In this document: piece by piece, positions 45,441 through 54,111 of the stretch
Numbering within the stretch: position 1 is the stretch's first letter
Layout: each line of letters opens with the position of its first letter
DNA from: Saprospiraceae bacterium
Lineage (GTDB): Bacteria; Bacteroidota; Bacteroidia; Chitinophagales; Saprospiraceae
Direction: 5' to 3'
Length of the DNA: 64,000 nt
Assembly: GCA_016710115.1 (NCBI GenBank)
Contig: JADJLN010000024.1
Coordinates: 133,929 to 197,928, forward strand
Notes under the pieces: model-generated
Seen by the model: only the letters and a program-made list of their open reading frames with translations
Databases searched by the model: none
Told to the model about the DNA's origin: nothing
Made by a program: the position numbers and the translations under genes

Positions 45441-46348
45441 TTATCCGATCAACTGCGGTTGATCTATCTCCTTCAGAACGCCAAGGATCTCTTCCAGATT
45501 TTTCATGACTCGAAATCCGGCTCCCGACGAGATTCCCTGCACAGGACCTGGTATCCTGTAATCAATATGGTTTTCTCCTGACAAACTGTCTTGAGGTCAT
45601 GCAAATACTGATGTACGGATTGTCGGGTGAAGGCTTCTGAAATGATCGTAACGATATAATCGGTCTGGAAGATGTTGCAGGCTTCACCCAGGTCTGCCAG
45701 GCTCGTATTCTGTCCCAGATACAGGACGCGATGACCGCGATTGCGAATGAGATAATGAAGGAAAAGCAGACTGAGCTCTTGTGATTCTCCTTCCGGCAAA
45801 TACAGGATAAACGATTGCTTTGCATGTTGGGCAAAGGGAATCATATCCAGTGCTGCGATGAGCTTCTGCCGAACAAGGTTGCTGATAAAACTTTCCTGAA
45901 TGGCGTGAATCGAGCCGGTCAGCCACAGCAAAGACAGCTTGTCCAGAAAAGGATAGATCACCTCCAGCATCGTTCGTTCAAACCCGATCGCCCGGATATT
46001 GGAAGAAAGGATGGTCTCGAATTTTCCTTCATCGAGTTCCATCATCGAAATGGTCATTGCATCGACCTGCACAGAGTCCTCAAAATTGCCACTGGACAAT
46101 TTGTTGACCTCTTCCCTGATCTCGCTCTCATCCATGGAGGCAATGCGCGAAATCTTGAACCCGTTTTTATTGAGGATGGAAATATTGAGCAGGAGCCGCA
46201 GGTCCCGATCTTCATAATACCGGATATTAGTAGGCGTCCGTCGAGGCTGGATGATATCATAGCGTTGTTCCCATATCCGAATGGTATGGGCCTTAATGCC
46301 AGACAGCATTTCCAGATCCTTGATTGAATAGACAGCCACAGGTTGCAT
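45441..46348 (-). CDS. MerR-family regulator with B12-type sensor domain, frameshifted near 3' end
   Basis: Transcription regulator of about 301 residues. The N-terminal MerR winged helix is clear (YSIKDLEMLSGIKAHTIRIWE, RRTPTNIRYYEDRDLRLLL). Residues ~100-290 follow the CarH/LitR cobalamin-sensor layout (FISNLVRQKLIAALD; LYLPEGES; GHRVLYLGQNTSLADLGEAC). Both histidines expected in this fold are changed: the ESF replaces the usual EHF, and Gln190 stands where the ExHxxG motif has His. The frame breaks at the CC at 45547-45548. One more base restores GPVQGISSGAGFRVMKNLEE and a natural end at 45441. It is transcribed toward the RND operon, 31 bp away. Confidence 0.82.
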
Positions 46349-46430
46349 TTGCTGGAAGTCAAAACAGCCCGACAGGAAAAATGGTTCTCACACAGGATGT
46401 CCATCTCTGATCACACCGGGATCAAATCCG

Positions 46431-46438
46431 TAGATTTA
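46431..46438 (+). promoter_or_regulatory. -7-like box TAGATTTA upstream of the amidohydrolase gene
   Basis: One mismatch to TAnnTTTG, 18 bases before the ATG at 46457. Confidence 0.4.
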
Positions 46439-46456
46439 GCCCCTTAGCCGGCCAGC

Positions 46457-49400
46457 ATGAAGCATGTCCTGCTCTTTTTCCTGTCGAGGATCGCCCTTAT
46501 TCCACTCGTTCCAGCTCAAAATACAACCTTTCCGGTTCAGGGTATTCCCGATCCTCGACTCGATTGGTATGCCTTTACCCATGCGACCATCCATGTCAAC
46601 AGCATCCAGACCATTCAGGATGCAACGCTGATCATCCGGGAAGGACGTATCACTGCCATGGGTACCGGGATCGACATACCACAAGGGGCCGTGACCGTGG
46701 ATGTGACCGGTCGCCATCTGTATCCCGGGTTTATCGATCTTTCATCGGAATATGGACTTTCTGTCCCGGATGAAGACAATCCCCGTGAACGAGGATCTCG
46801 CCGACAAGGCGACAAATGGATCACCGACCGCCGTGGAGCCTATGCCTGGAATGAGGCATTGAAATGTGACTTCGAGGCTGCATCCATCTTTCAGCCCGAT
46901 GCGAAACAGGCTGAATCCTATCGTAAAGCCGGATTCTCCTGGGTAGTGACGCACAAACACGACGGGCTGTCCCGGGGCACATCAGCCCTGGTAAACGTAT
47001 CAGATAATGCAGCCGGTCAGGCTCTGGTCAGAGATCAGATCGGCCATCATCTCTCGTTTAAAAAAGGGACTTCCCCGATGCCCTATCCAGGTTCGTTGAT
47101 GGGATGTATCGCCTTGTTGCGACAGACTTATCTGGATGGCGATTGGTTGAAACGGACAGCCGCTCAAGAGGAACGGAATCTCACACTGCAAGCCTGGAAT
47201 GAAGCCCAGTCCCTTCCCCAGTTTTTTGAGATGCGTGACTGGCAGGAGGTCCTTCGGGCCCAAAAGATTGCTCAGGAGTTTGGTAAGACCTATATCTATC
47301 GTGGTGCCGGTGATGAATATCGGCGTATCCAGGAGATCAAGGCAACCGGAGCGACCTTCATTCTGCCACTCACCTTCCCGGAAGCCTATCAGATTAACGA
47401 TCCTTATGATGCATTACAGATCTCCCTCGAAGACATGATGCATTGGGAATGGGCCCCCGCAAATCCCGGTGCACTGGATCGGGCTGACATTCCTTTCGCA
47501 CTCACCATGGAAGGCCTGAAAAAACCGGAGGACTTCTTTACCGCCGTTCAAAAAGCGATTGCCCATGGCCTCCCCCCGGCAACTGCACTGGATGCCCTGA
47601 CCCGGATACCGGCCCGACTGATCGGAATGGACAATGAGATGGGTACACTTGAAGTTGGAAAACGGGCTTCATTCCTCATCACTTCGGGCCCGGTATTTGA
47701 AGACGGAACCACCCTATTCGAAAACTGGGTTGAAGGGAAACCCTATATCCTCCAGGCCGCAGATGAACCCGATCTGGATGGCAAATACGACCTCCTGATC
47801 GGTTCAGAAACCTACCATCTGGAAGTACGTGGCGGAGCAAAGAAAAACAACTTTCAGGTACGGCTTCAGGATACCACCACCATCGAGATGAAAGGCCAGT
47901 GGGACCGCGGCCGAATAGACCTTCAGTTTCAACTGTCCGATTCTTCTGGAATCTATTTGTTGGGAGGTTATCAGCAAGATCGGATCTGGATGGGTCGAGG
48001 CACAACTCCCAATGGGGATTGGGTTTCATGGAGCGCCGTATTTCGCGATACAGTCCAGTCGAGGACAAAGCCGGAGAAAACTCAGGTTCCCTTCGATCCA
48101 GCCAACCTGACACCTGTTCGTTATCCCTTTCTGCCGTATGGCTGGACGGAAAAGCCGCAACAAAAAAACTGGCTGATCAAAAATGCGACCATCTGGACCA
48201 ATACGGATCAGGGCATCCTTCGGGGTTCCGATATCCTGATCCAGGATGGCAAAGTGAGAAAAGTGGGGTCAAACCTGACTGACCCGAATGCCATCGTTCT
48301 GGATGTCAACGGACAACATGTTACACCCGGGATGATTGACGAACATTCCCATATCGCCATTTCACGAGGCGTGAATGAATGCACGCAGGAAAACACGGCG
48401 GAAGTCAGCATCGGGGATGTGGTCAACAGTGAAGATATCAATATCTACCGGCAGCTGTCCAGTGGTGTGACCACTTCCCAATTGCTCCATGGATCCTGTA
48501 ATCCGGTGGGAGGTCAAAGCGCTATCATCAAGCTGAGATGGGGTGCTCCATCCAAAGAGATGAAACTGGAAGGAGCTCCCGGTTTTATCAAGTTTGCCCT
48601 GGGAGAAAATGTCAAACGGTCCAATGGCGGCGAAAACAACACCCGATACCCGAATACCCGCATGGGTGTGGAGCAGGTCTATGTGAATGCCTTTCAGCGT
48701 GCCCGTGAATATGAAAACCGGTTGAAGGATCCGGCAACCCGTTTGAATACCCGACGGGATCTGGAACTGGAGACCATGGTGGAGATCCTCAATCAGGAGC
48801 GATTTGTCACCTGTCACTCCTATGTGCAATCGGAGATCAATATGCTCATGCATGTGGCAGAGTCGTTTGATTTTCGGATCAACACCTTTACCCACATTCT
48901 GGAAGGGTATAAGGTGGCCGACAAGATGGCCAAACATGGCGTTGGCGGATCTTCTTTCTCTGACTGGTGGGCCTACAAGTTTGAAGTGTATGATGCAATC
49001 CCCTACAATGGGGCTTTGATGCACGAACAGGGTGTCATCACGGCATTTAACTCGGATGATGCAGAAATGGCTCGTCGATTGAATCAGGAGGCTGCCAAGG
49101 CTGTGCGCTACGGTGGCGTTTCTGAAGAGGAAGCGTTGAAGTTTGTCACCCTGAATCCGGCCCGACTCCTCCATATTGATGATCGTGTTGGCAGTATCAA
49201 ACCGGGCATGGATGCCGATCTGGTGATCTGGTCCGATCACCCTTTGTCAGTTTATGCCCGTGCACAGGCGACTTTTGTCGATGGTATCAAAATGGTTGAT
49301 GAAGAGATGAATCGACAGGCCCGAATCGATATCCAAAAGGAACGGCAACGTCTGTTGAATAAAATGAAAGCTGAAGGTGGTAAGGACAAGCGTCCCCCTG

Positions 49401-49459
49401 GCAGACGCAACCAGCAGCTCTATCACTGCGACTCTGATGTTGACGAGATTTCCGAATGA
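46457..49459 (+). CDS. Secreted two-domain amidohydrolase
   Basis: Exported protein of 1000 residues with a signal peptide (VLLFFLSRIALIPLVPAQ). It holds two imidazolonepropionase-like amidohydrolase domains in tandem. The second (from ~residue 575) keeps the metal site: TPGMIDEHSHIAI with the HxH pair, CHSYVQSEIN and FTHILEG histidines, and Asp in AFNSDDAEMARRL. The first (residues ~30-440) has the frame of the fold (IHVNSIQTIQDATLIIREGRI, LYPGFIDLSSEYGL) but no HxH. A beta-rich linker of about 100 residues joins them. The substrate is unknown; cyclic amides or peptides are plausible. The next gene resembles the degenerate first domain. Confidence 0.82.
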   Translation: MKHVLLFFLSRIALIPLVPAQNTTFPVQGIPDPRLDWYAFTHATIHVNSIQTIQDATLIIREGRITAMGTGIDIPQGAVTVDVTGRHLYPGFIDLSSEYGLSVPDEDNPRERGSRRQGDKWITDRRGAYAWNEALKCDFEAASIFQPDAKQAESYRKAGFSWVVTHKHDGLSRGTSALVNVSDNAAGQALVRDQIGHHLSFKKGTSPMPYPGSLMGCIALLRQTYLDGDWLKRTAAQEERNLTLQAWNEAQSLPQFFEMRDWQEVLRAQKIAQEFGKTYIYRGAGDEYRRIQEIKATGATFILPLTFPEAYQINDPYDALQISLEDMMHWEWAPANPGALDRADIPFALTMEGLKKPEDFFTAVQKAIAHGLPPATALDALTRIPARLIGMDNEMGTLEVGKRASFLITSGPVFEDGTTLFENWVEGKPYILQAADEPDLDGKYDLLIGSETYHLEVRGGAKKNNFQVRLQDTTTIEMKGQWDRGRIDLQFQLSDSSGIYLLGGYQQDRIWMGRGTTPNGDWVSWSAVFRDTVQSRTKPEKTQVPFDPANLTPVRYPFLPYGWTEKPQQKNWLIKNATIWTNTDQGILRGSDILIQDGKVRKVGSNLTDPNAIVLDVNGQHVTPGMIDEHSHIAISRGVNECTQENTAEVSIGDVVNSEDINIYRQLSSGVTTSQLLHGSCNPVGGQSAIIKLRWGAPSKEMKLEGAPGFIKFALGENVKRSNGGENNTRYPNTRMGVEQVYVNAFQRAREYENRLKDPATRLNTRRDLELETMVEILNQERFVTCHSYVQSEINMLMHVAESFDFRINTFTHILEGYKVADKMAKHGVGGSSFSDWWAYKFEVYDAIPYNGALMHEQGVITAFNSDDAEMARRLNQEAAKAVRYGGVSEEEALKFVTLNPARLLHIDDRVGSIKPGMDADLVIWSDHPLSVYARAQATFVDGIKMVDEEMNRQARIDIQKERQRLLNKMKAEGGKDKRPPGRRNQQLYHCDSDVDEISE

Positions 49460-49476
49460 TTCTTTAATTGATCCTC

Positions 49477-50778
49477 ATGCTCACCAGAATATTCATCTTT
49501 TCCCTGGCCACTGTTGTTTACCTGTTGCCGTTCGGCGTGATCGCCCAACCCGCCCCGGCCCCGCCCCAACAGGAGCCTATTGCCATCGTCGGTGCAACCA
49601 TACATGTCGGAACAGGCCAGGTGATCGAGAACGGTGTCATTCTCTTCGAAAAGGGCCGGATCACAGCAGTTGATCTGAAAAGCCGGAATACAGAATGGCA
49701 AAAAGAACGGTACCGCCAGATTCAAGCCGAGGGAAGACATGTCTATCCCGGATTGATCGCTCTGAATACATCCCTGGGGTTGAATGAGATCGGTGCGATA
49801 CCAGCTACCCAGGATATCGACGAATATGGCCCGGACAATTCCAATGCCCGGACAATAGTGGCTTATGATGCCGATTCACAGGTCATACCGACGGTCCGGA
49901 CGAATGGTGTACTCATGGCTCAGATCGCTCCCGGCAGTGGCCGCTGGTCGGGGCTGAGCAGCGTGGTCCAGCTGGATGCCTGGAACTGGGAGGATGCCGC
50001 CTATGCACCTGATGAAGGTGTGTTTCTGCATTGGCCTGCACCTTATTCCCGCAGCGGCTGGTGGGCCGAACCGGGTGTGACAACCCGGAATAAGGAATAC
50101 CAGAAAGAGATCGATGAACTGGACATCTTTATGCGGGAAGCTGCTGCATATGCCCGCATGCCGGTGGTTTCTGAAAAAAACCTCCGCTTTGAAGGTCTTC
50201 GGCCTGTTTTTTCGGGAAAACGGAGACTCTATATTGAAACTGGAGATGCATTGGCCATCCAGGATGCTGTTTTGTGGGCTGCCAGATACAACGTTGTCCC
50301 GGTGATCGTCGGTGCCCGGGACAGTTGGATGATCACGGATTTTCTGAACGAGCATAAGGTGTCAGTTGTGTTGATTGGGACCCATCGTCTGCCGGACAAT
50401 CCGGAGGATGATGTGTTGTTGCCTTTTAAAACACCGTCTCTATTGGCACAAGCGGGTGTGCCGTTTGCGCTTGCTGTGGATGGCTACTGGCAGCAACGCA
50501 ATCTTGCTTACCAGGCCGGACAGGCAGCAGGATGGATGACAAGGGAAGAGGCACTGAAGGCGATCACGCTCTCCCCTGCCCGAATTCTGGGATTGGACGA
50601 CCGGATCGGCTCTCTTGAAACAGGAAAGGAAGCGACCCTGTTTATCTCCAAAGGAGATGTGCTGGATATGCGGAGCAGCGAGGTCGAACAGGCATTCATT
50701 CAGGGCAGGGACATCAGCCTGGACAATAAGCAGAAACAGCTTTATCGACTTTATCAGGAAAAATACAGCCGGAAATAG
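49477..50778 (+). CDS. Secreted amidohydrolase-like protein lacking metal ligands
   Basis: Exported protein of 433 residues with a signal peptide (IFIFSLATVVYLLPFGVIAQ). It follows the amidohydrolase fold (AIVGATIHVGTGQVIENGVILFE, HVYPGLIALNTSLGLNEIG, ITLSPARILGLDDRIGSL), but the HxH expected after YPGLI is replaced by ALNTSLG, so it is probably not a metal-dependent hydrolase. It closely follows the layout of the N-terminal domain of the preceding gene, 17 bp upstream, and likely works with it as a partner subunit. The ATG at 49477 was chosen over TTG 49468. Confidence 0.78.
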   Translation: MLTRIFIFSLATVVYLLPFGVIAQPAPAPPQQEPIAIVGATIHVGTGQVIENGVILFEKGRITAVDLKSRNTEWQKERYRQIQAEGRHVYPGLIALNTSLGLNEIGAIPATQDIDEYGPDNSNARTIVAYDADSQVIPTVRTNGVLMAQIAPGSGRWSGLSSVVQLDAWNWEDAAYAPDEGVFLHWPAPYSRSGWWAEPGVTTRNKEYQKEIDELDIFMREAAAYARMPVVSEKNLRFEGLRPVFSGKRRLYIETGDALAIQDAVLWAARYNVVPVIVGARDSWMITDFLNEHKVSVVLIGTHRLPDNPEDDVLLPFKTPSLLAQAGVPFALAVDGYWQQRNLAYQAGQAAGWMTREEALKAITLSPARILGLDDRIGSLETGKEATLFISKGDVLDMRSSEVEQAFIQGRDISLDNKQKQLYRLYQEKYSRK

Positions 50779-50828
50779 TTGCATTCGGGCGACAGAAACC
50801 CGAACTTTAAGAACCGAAACGGACCTTG

Positions 50829-51296
50829 ATGAAAGCCTTGACCCCTCTTTGCTTCCTCGCGGTCCTCATGGCCCTGTCTTCCTGTGCCAAAGAGGACCTC
50901 AGTACGTCTATTGATACACTCATATTCGGACACTTCTACGGGGAGTGTTCCGGAGAACGCTGTATCGAAACCTACAAACTCGAGAGTGACAAGCTCTATG
51001 AGGATGTTCTGGATCGATATGCCGGAGGAGATCATCAGAATTTTGGATTCCAGCAATTGCCGGACAACCTCAAGAAAAATCTGCCCGATCTGGTCAGCAT
51101 GCTCCCGGATCAAATCTATCAGCAACCGTCCACGATCGGTATGCCGGATGCCGGAGATTGGGGTGGAATCTATGTCCAGGTCCGCAAACAAGGCGTGACC
51201 CATTGGTGGCTGATCGACAAAGCGGAAGCCAATTTGCCCGACTGGCTGCTCCCTTTCAAGCAGAATATAGAAGCTGCGATCGAAATCCTTCCTTGA
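50829..51296 (+). CDS. Putative lipoprotein, unknown family
   Basis: Protein of 155 residues with a lipoprotein signal peptide (LTPLCFLAVLMALSSC). The body contains two close Cys residues (GECSGERCIETYKLE) and ends in WWLIDKAEANLPDWLLPFKQN. I do not recognise the family. It may share a transcript with the amidohydrolases 50 bp upstream. The ATG at 50829 was chosen because it keeps the signal peptide compact. Confidence 0.7.
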   Translation: MKALTPLCFLAVLMALSSCAKEDLSTSIDTLIFGHFYGECSGERCIETYKLESDKLYEDVLDRYAGGDHQNFGFQQLPDNLKKNLPDLVSMLPDQIYQQPSTIGMPDAGDWGGIYVQVRKQGVTHWWLIDKAEANLPDWLLPFKQNIEAAIEILP

Positions 51297-51355
51297 GGAA
51301 GTTATAAGGGGAGGAGATCGAGGAGAAGGTCAATACCAATCGACGCCGGATATTT

Positions 51356-51420
51356 CAGGACCAATACCTTTTACCCTTTACCTTTCACCCTTTGCCCTTT
51401 ACCTTTTACATTTCACCCAC
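51356..51420. repeat. Pyrimidine-rich heptamer repeats
   Basis: The words TTTACCC, TTTCACC and TTTGCCC repeat about eight times in the 239-bp gap between two convergent lipoprotein genes. No clear terminator hairpin is seen. Confidence 0.55.
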
Positions 51421-51535
51421 TTTTCTGTAGCGTTTCCTGCTCAGGTGGCGAAGCCACTAAAGCACTCAAGCGAATCGCGAACTGCTGCGCATTTCCACAT
51501 CCCCGAGTCATCGGGATGGTCGAACAACGGCGCTA

Positions 51536-52192
51536 CTACTGTGAGATCTGAATAGACGCCATCATCGCTTCTGCATCGCCGGGACCTTCACGATAGGTCT
51601 CCGGATAAATGACGGTGACCTGAAACACTTCCTGTCCTTTCTGGACCAGGGTATTGCACCAATAATGGATCAACCCGTCCCGAAACATCTTTGCATCCTG
51701 CCGAATACCCTGTGAGCCAGATACGGTGATTGGTGTTTCTTTCAATTCAAAATGGGAAACCGCCACATCCGATCTCATCTGTTCAGCCGCTTTTCCGGCA
51801 ACTGATTTCAGATCGACCGATACGGTAGGTACGTATTCTATGATATTGACGATCATCTGAAAATCATCCCCGTGGATTCCCGAAAAGGTCTCATTGCCCA
51901 CAATATACTTTTTGGCAGATTCAGGGACCTGGTTACCCATGCTCACCAATGGTTTGGGTATCGCCAATGTGATCGGCTTGACGCCAAACTCCTTCACGAC
52001 CCAACCAGTCCGATCCAGGGAATCCCGTGTTGCAGGTGGAAAATCCAGTGCAGGTGAAGCAGTTTTTTCTTCTGTGCTGACCGGATCAGTTGAAGATTCC
52101 GTCTGTCCGCAAGCAACGATGCCGCTAGCGATCAAGATAAGCAGAAGGGGATAGGTCCGTCGAATAAAGCTCATGGCAGGTGTATTCTTCAT
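51536..52192 (-). CDS. Putative lipoprotein, unknown family
   Basis: Protein of 218 residues with a lipoprotein signal peptide (YPLLLILIASGIVAC). The mature part has a Ser/Thr/Glu-rich linker of about 30 residues, then one compact domain (GVKPITLAIPKPLVSMGNQ, FQMIVNIIEYVPTVSVDLKS, VFQVTVIYPETYREGPGDAE). The pattern of a beta-rich module with a late Trp-Cys (IHYWCNTLVQKG) is not one I can assign. It is the last clearly chromosomal gene before the island. ATG 52174 is an alternative start. Confidence 0.75.
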   Translation of the reverse strand: MKNTPAMSFIRRTYPLLLILIASGIVACGQTESSTDPVSTEEKTASPALDFPPATRDSLDRTGWVVKEFGVKPITLAIPKPLVSMGNQVPESAKKYIVGNETFSGIHGDDFQMIVNIIEYVPTVSVDLKSVAGKAAEQMRSDVAVSHFELKETPITVSGSQGIRQDAKMFRDGLIHYWCNTLVQKGQEVFQVTVIYPETYREGPGDAEAMMASIQISQ

Positions 52193-52357
52193 TGTTCAAT
52201 TGGAACTCCTTCAGGGAGGGGTGAGCATGGACATCCATAACAAAACAAAGGATGCTCAATTTGGATCAACAATACTGAGGCCAGTTTTCAGGATCATCCA
52301 AACAGGGAGCAGATTTCGGTAGCCGAAATAAAGAAAACCGGTAAGCAGATGAAAGGA

Positions 52358-52374
52358 GTGACCCCGGCAGGATT
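52358..52374 (-). other. Candidate attachment site: tRNA 3'-end-like 17-mer
   Basis: On the minus strand it reads AATCCTGCCGGGGTCAC, which looks like the 3' side of a tRNA T-arm and acceptor stem lacking the terminal CCA. The 5' side of a tRNA is absent, so it is not a gene. Such tRNA 3'-end fragments commonly form the att site beside a tyrosine recombinase gene, which begins 167 bp away. A small perfect hairpin (ATTTCGG-TAG-CCGAAAT, 52313-52329) lies alongside. No second copy was noticed to the right. Confidence 0.3.
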
Positions 52375-52517
52375 ACCACCTTTATACTTCATTGTACCCT
52401 ATTGCACCAATACATATCTGGTTACCAGCATTTTATGGAATATAGTGTCAAATAAAGTCCAATGTGATTCAACAAATACGACAACCAAAGCAACAACTGT
52501 ATGTGCATGGAATGTCT

Positions 52518-52525
52518 TATCTTTC
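52518..52525 (+). promoter_or_regulatory. -7-like box TATCTTTC upstream of the recombinase gene
   Basis: One mismatch to TAnnTTTG, 15 bases before the ATG at 52541. Confidence 0.35.
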
Positions 52526-52540
52526 TAAAAACAATTTCAT

Positions 52541-53785
52541 ATGGCTACCCCCAGATTCAATCTCAAGTCCTCCGATAAACCCCAATCCCTTGTCGTAATG
52601 ATCTATCGGCTACACAACCAAAGATCAGTAATTTCAACGGGACTTTCCGTTCAAACTGCGCTCTGGAACAAGAATAGGATGCGATTGAGTGAACGAGGAG
52701 GCAACATTGATGCCATCAATACGAACCGTGTTCTCAATCACTTTGAGCAAATGACACGGGAATGTGAGAGTGCCCTCCTTGCTCAACACGGGTCATTCCA
52801 TCATATAACTGCTGCCATGCTTAAGTCATCCTTAGAATCAAAGTTACGGGGTGACACAAACCAGAAAGATGAACCAAAACTATTAGATTATATAGAAACT
52901 TTCATTCTGCACTGCAAATCAAAACCTCAGGACTATTCTACTGGCGCAATCAAAGGATTTAATACGCTGGTAAGTTTGTTTAACAAATTTCCCTCAGGTA
53001 AGTCTGTCTTTCTTCGTGAGATAGACTACAAATTTTACGACCGTTTTCAAAAATGGATGTTCGATCAGGACTATAGTTCAAACTATGTGCACAAGCAATG
53101 GAGCAGATTGAAGACCATCCTAAAATCTGCGGCGTTTGATGAATACATGGAATACCATAAGCCTATCTGGGATAGGCTTCCCGTTTCCAAAAAACCAACT
53201 GATAGTATCTATCTAACAGAGGACGAATTGGACGAATTGGCTGAGTGTGACCTTACAAAAAACAAGAGATTGGAAAAAGTACGTGATGTATTTCTCGTTG
53301 GATGTTACACCGGGTTGCGATTCTCAGATTTGGTGCGGGTTGAAGAAAAGTATATCGTAGAGATCGACGACAAATTATATATCCAGATAGTACCAAAAAA
53401 GACTAACGACAAGGTCACTATCCCTTTGAAACCATATGTTCGAAAAATTCTTCTAAAGTATGGAAAGTCCCTTCCCAAGATCAGTAACCAAAAGATGAAT
53501 GAATATTTAAAAGAAATTAGTCAAATGGCTGGCTTAACTAACATGGTCAGTATTCGCAAGTATCCGGGTGGTGTTAAAACTGAGGTACAGTTCGAAAAAT
53601 GGCAACTTGTAACATCCCACTGTGCCAGACGATCAATGGCCACGAACCTGTATAAACGAAAAGAGTCCCCGGCTACAATTATGCAAATAACTGGTCACCG
53701 AACAGTTCGAGCATTCATGGAATACATCAAAATAGGTGAAGAAGAGGGAGCCAAGATAATGGCGTCAAATGCTTACTTCTCATAG
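52541..53785 (+). CDS. Tyrosine recombinase / integrase of a mobile element
   Basis: Site-specific recombinase of 414 residues of the Bacteroidetes phage-integrase type. It has an N-terminal arm-binding/SAM-like region (SVISTGLSVQTALWNKNRMR is the usual opening), a core-binding helical domain (~110-200), then the catalytic domain. Catalytic residues are Arg260 in CYTGLRFSDLV, His360 and Arg363 in TSHCARRSMATN, His386 in ITGHRTVR and nucleophile Tyr395 in FMEYIKIG. Length and motifs are complete, so it should be active. It integrates or excises an island that appears to extend rightward. Its surroundings are clearly richer in A+T than the genes to the left. Confidence 0.92.
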   Translation: MATPRFNLKSSDKPQSLVVMIYRLHNQRSVISTGLSVQTALWNKNRMRLSERGGNIDAINTNRVLNHFEQMTRECESALLAQHGSFHHITAAMLKSSLESKLRGDTNQKDEPKLLDYIETFILHCKSKPQDYSTGAIKGFNTLVSLFNKFPSGKSVFLREIDYKFYDRFQKWMFDQDYSSNYVHKQWSRLKTILKSAAFDEYMEYHKPIWDRLPVSKKPTDSIYLTEDELDELAECDLTKNKRLEKVRDVFLVGCYTGLRFSDLVRVEEKYIVEIDDKLYIQIVPKKTNDKVTIPLKPYVRKILLKYGKSLPKISNQKMNEYLKEISQMAGLTNMVSIRKYPGGVKTEVQFEKWQLVTSHCARRSMATNLYKRKESPATIMQITGHRTVRAFMEYIKIGEEEGAKIMASNAYFS

Positions 53786-53799
53786 CCTGTTTATTCCGC

Positions 53800-53950
53800 T
53801 AATTATGACCCCTCTATTCCGGTGATGTTGTCACCCTTCTGGAGTCATTGGCCCGTGCTGTTGAAAATGGCAATCTGGTCGCCTGATACAAAGTTAGTCA
53901 TTCACCTTTTTTGAAGTTAGTTTATGTCTGAGCGAGTCACCTTTTAGTTC
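53800..53950. mobile_element. Possible degenerate insertion-sequence end (IS21-like repeats)
   Basis: Between the recombinase and the first island gene there is a set of related words: TGACCCCTCTATTCCGG, GTTGTCACCCTTCTGG, TCATTCACCTTTTTTG and GAGTCACCTTTTAG. Multiple short repeats of this sort (TTCCGGTGATGTTGTCACCC) mark the ends of IS21-family elements. No transposase (istA/istB) reading is present, so at most a terminal scar remains. Confidence 0.25.
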
Positions 53951-53979
53951 TATGCGATGTGACTTGGCTGTTAACGACC

Positions 53980-54028
53980 AAGGCTATTGGCAGTGGCGGT
54001 TCAATGCGAGAATCTGCCAAGTAGCCTT
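53980..54028. repeat. Bulged palindrome (attC-like hairpin) beside the first island gene
   Basis: AAGGCTATTGGCAG at 53980-53993 pairs with CTGCCAAGTAGCCTT at 54014-54028 over 14 bp, with one unpaired G, around a 20-base loop beginning TGGCGGTTCAATGC. A long stem with an extrahelical base is the hallmark of integron attC sites. The loop word GTGGCGGTTCA(A/T)TGC recurs inverted in the element at 54,531-54,628. Confidence 0.45.
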
Positions 54029-54111
54029 ATTCTGTATCAATGTACAAAACTGTCAGTAAACGAATATCCACCATTGCCTAAAGCCGATGTTAAAGGACGT
54101 TTTTTTTTGTT

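Noticed and set aside
52358..52374. Complete tRNA gene
   Set aside because: Only the 3' T-arm/acceptor side is present; no anticodon or D arm can be folded from the flanking sequence.
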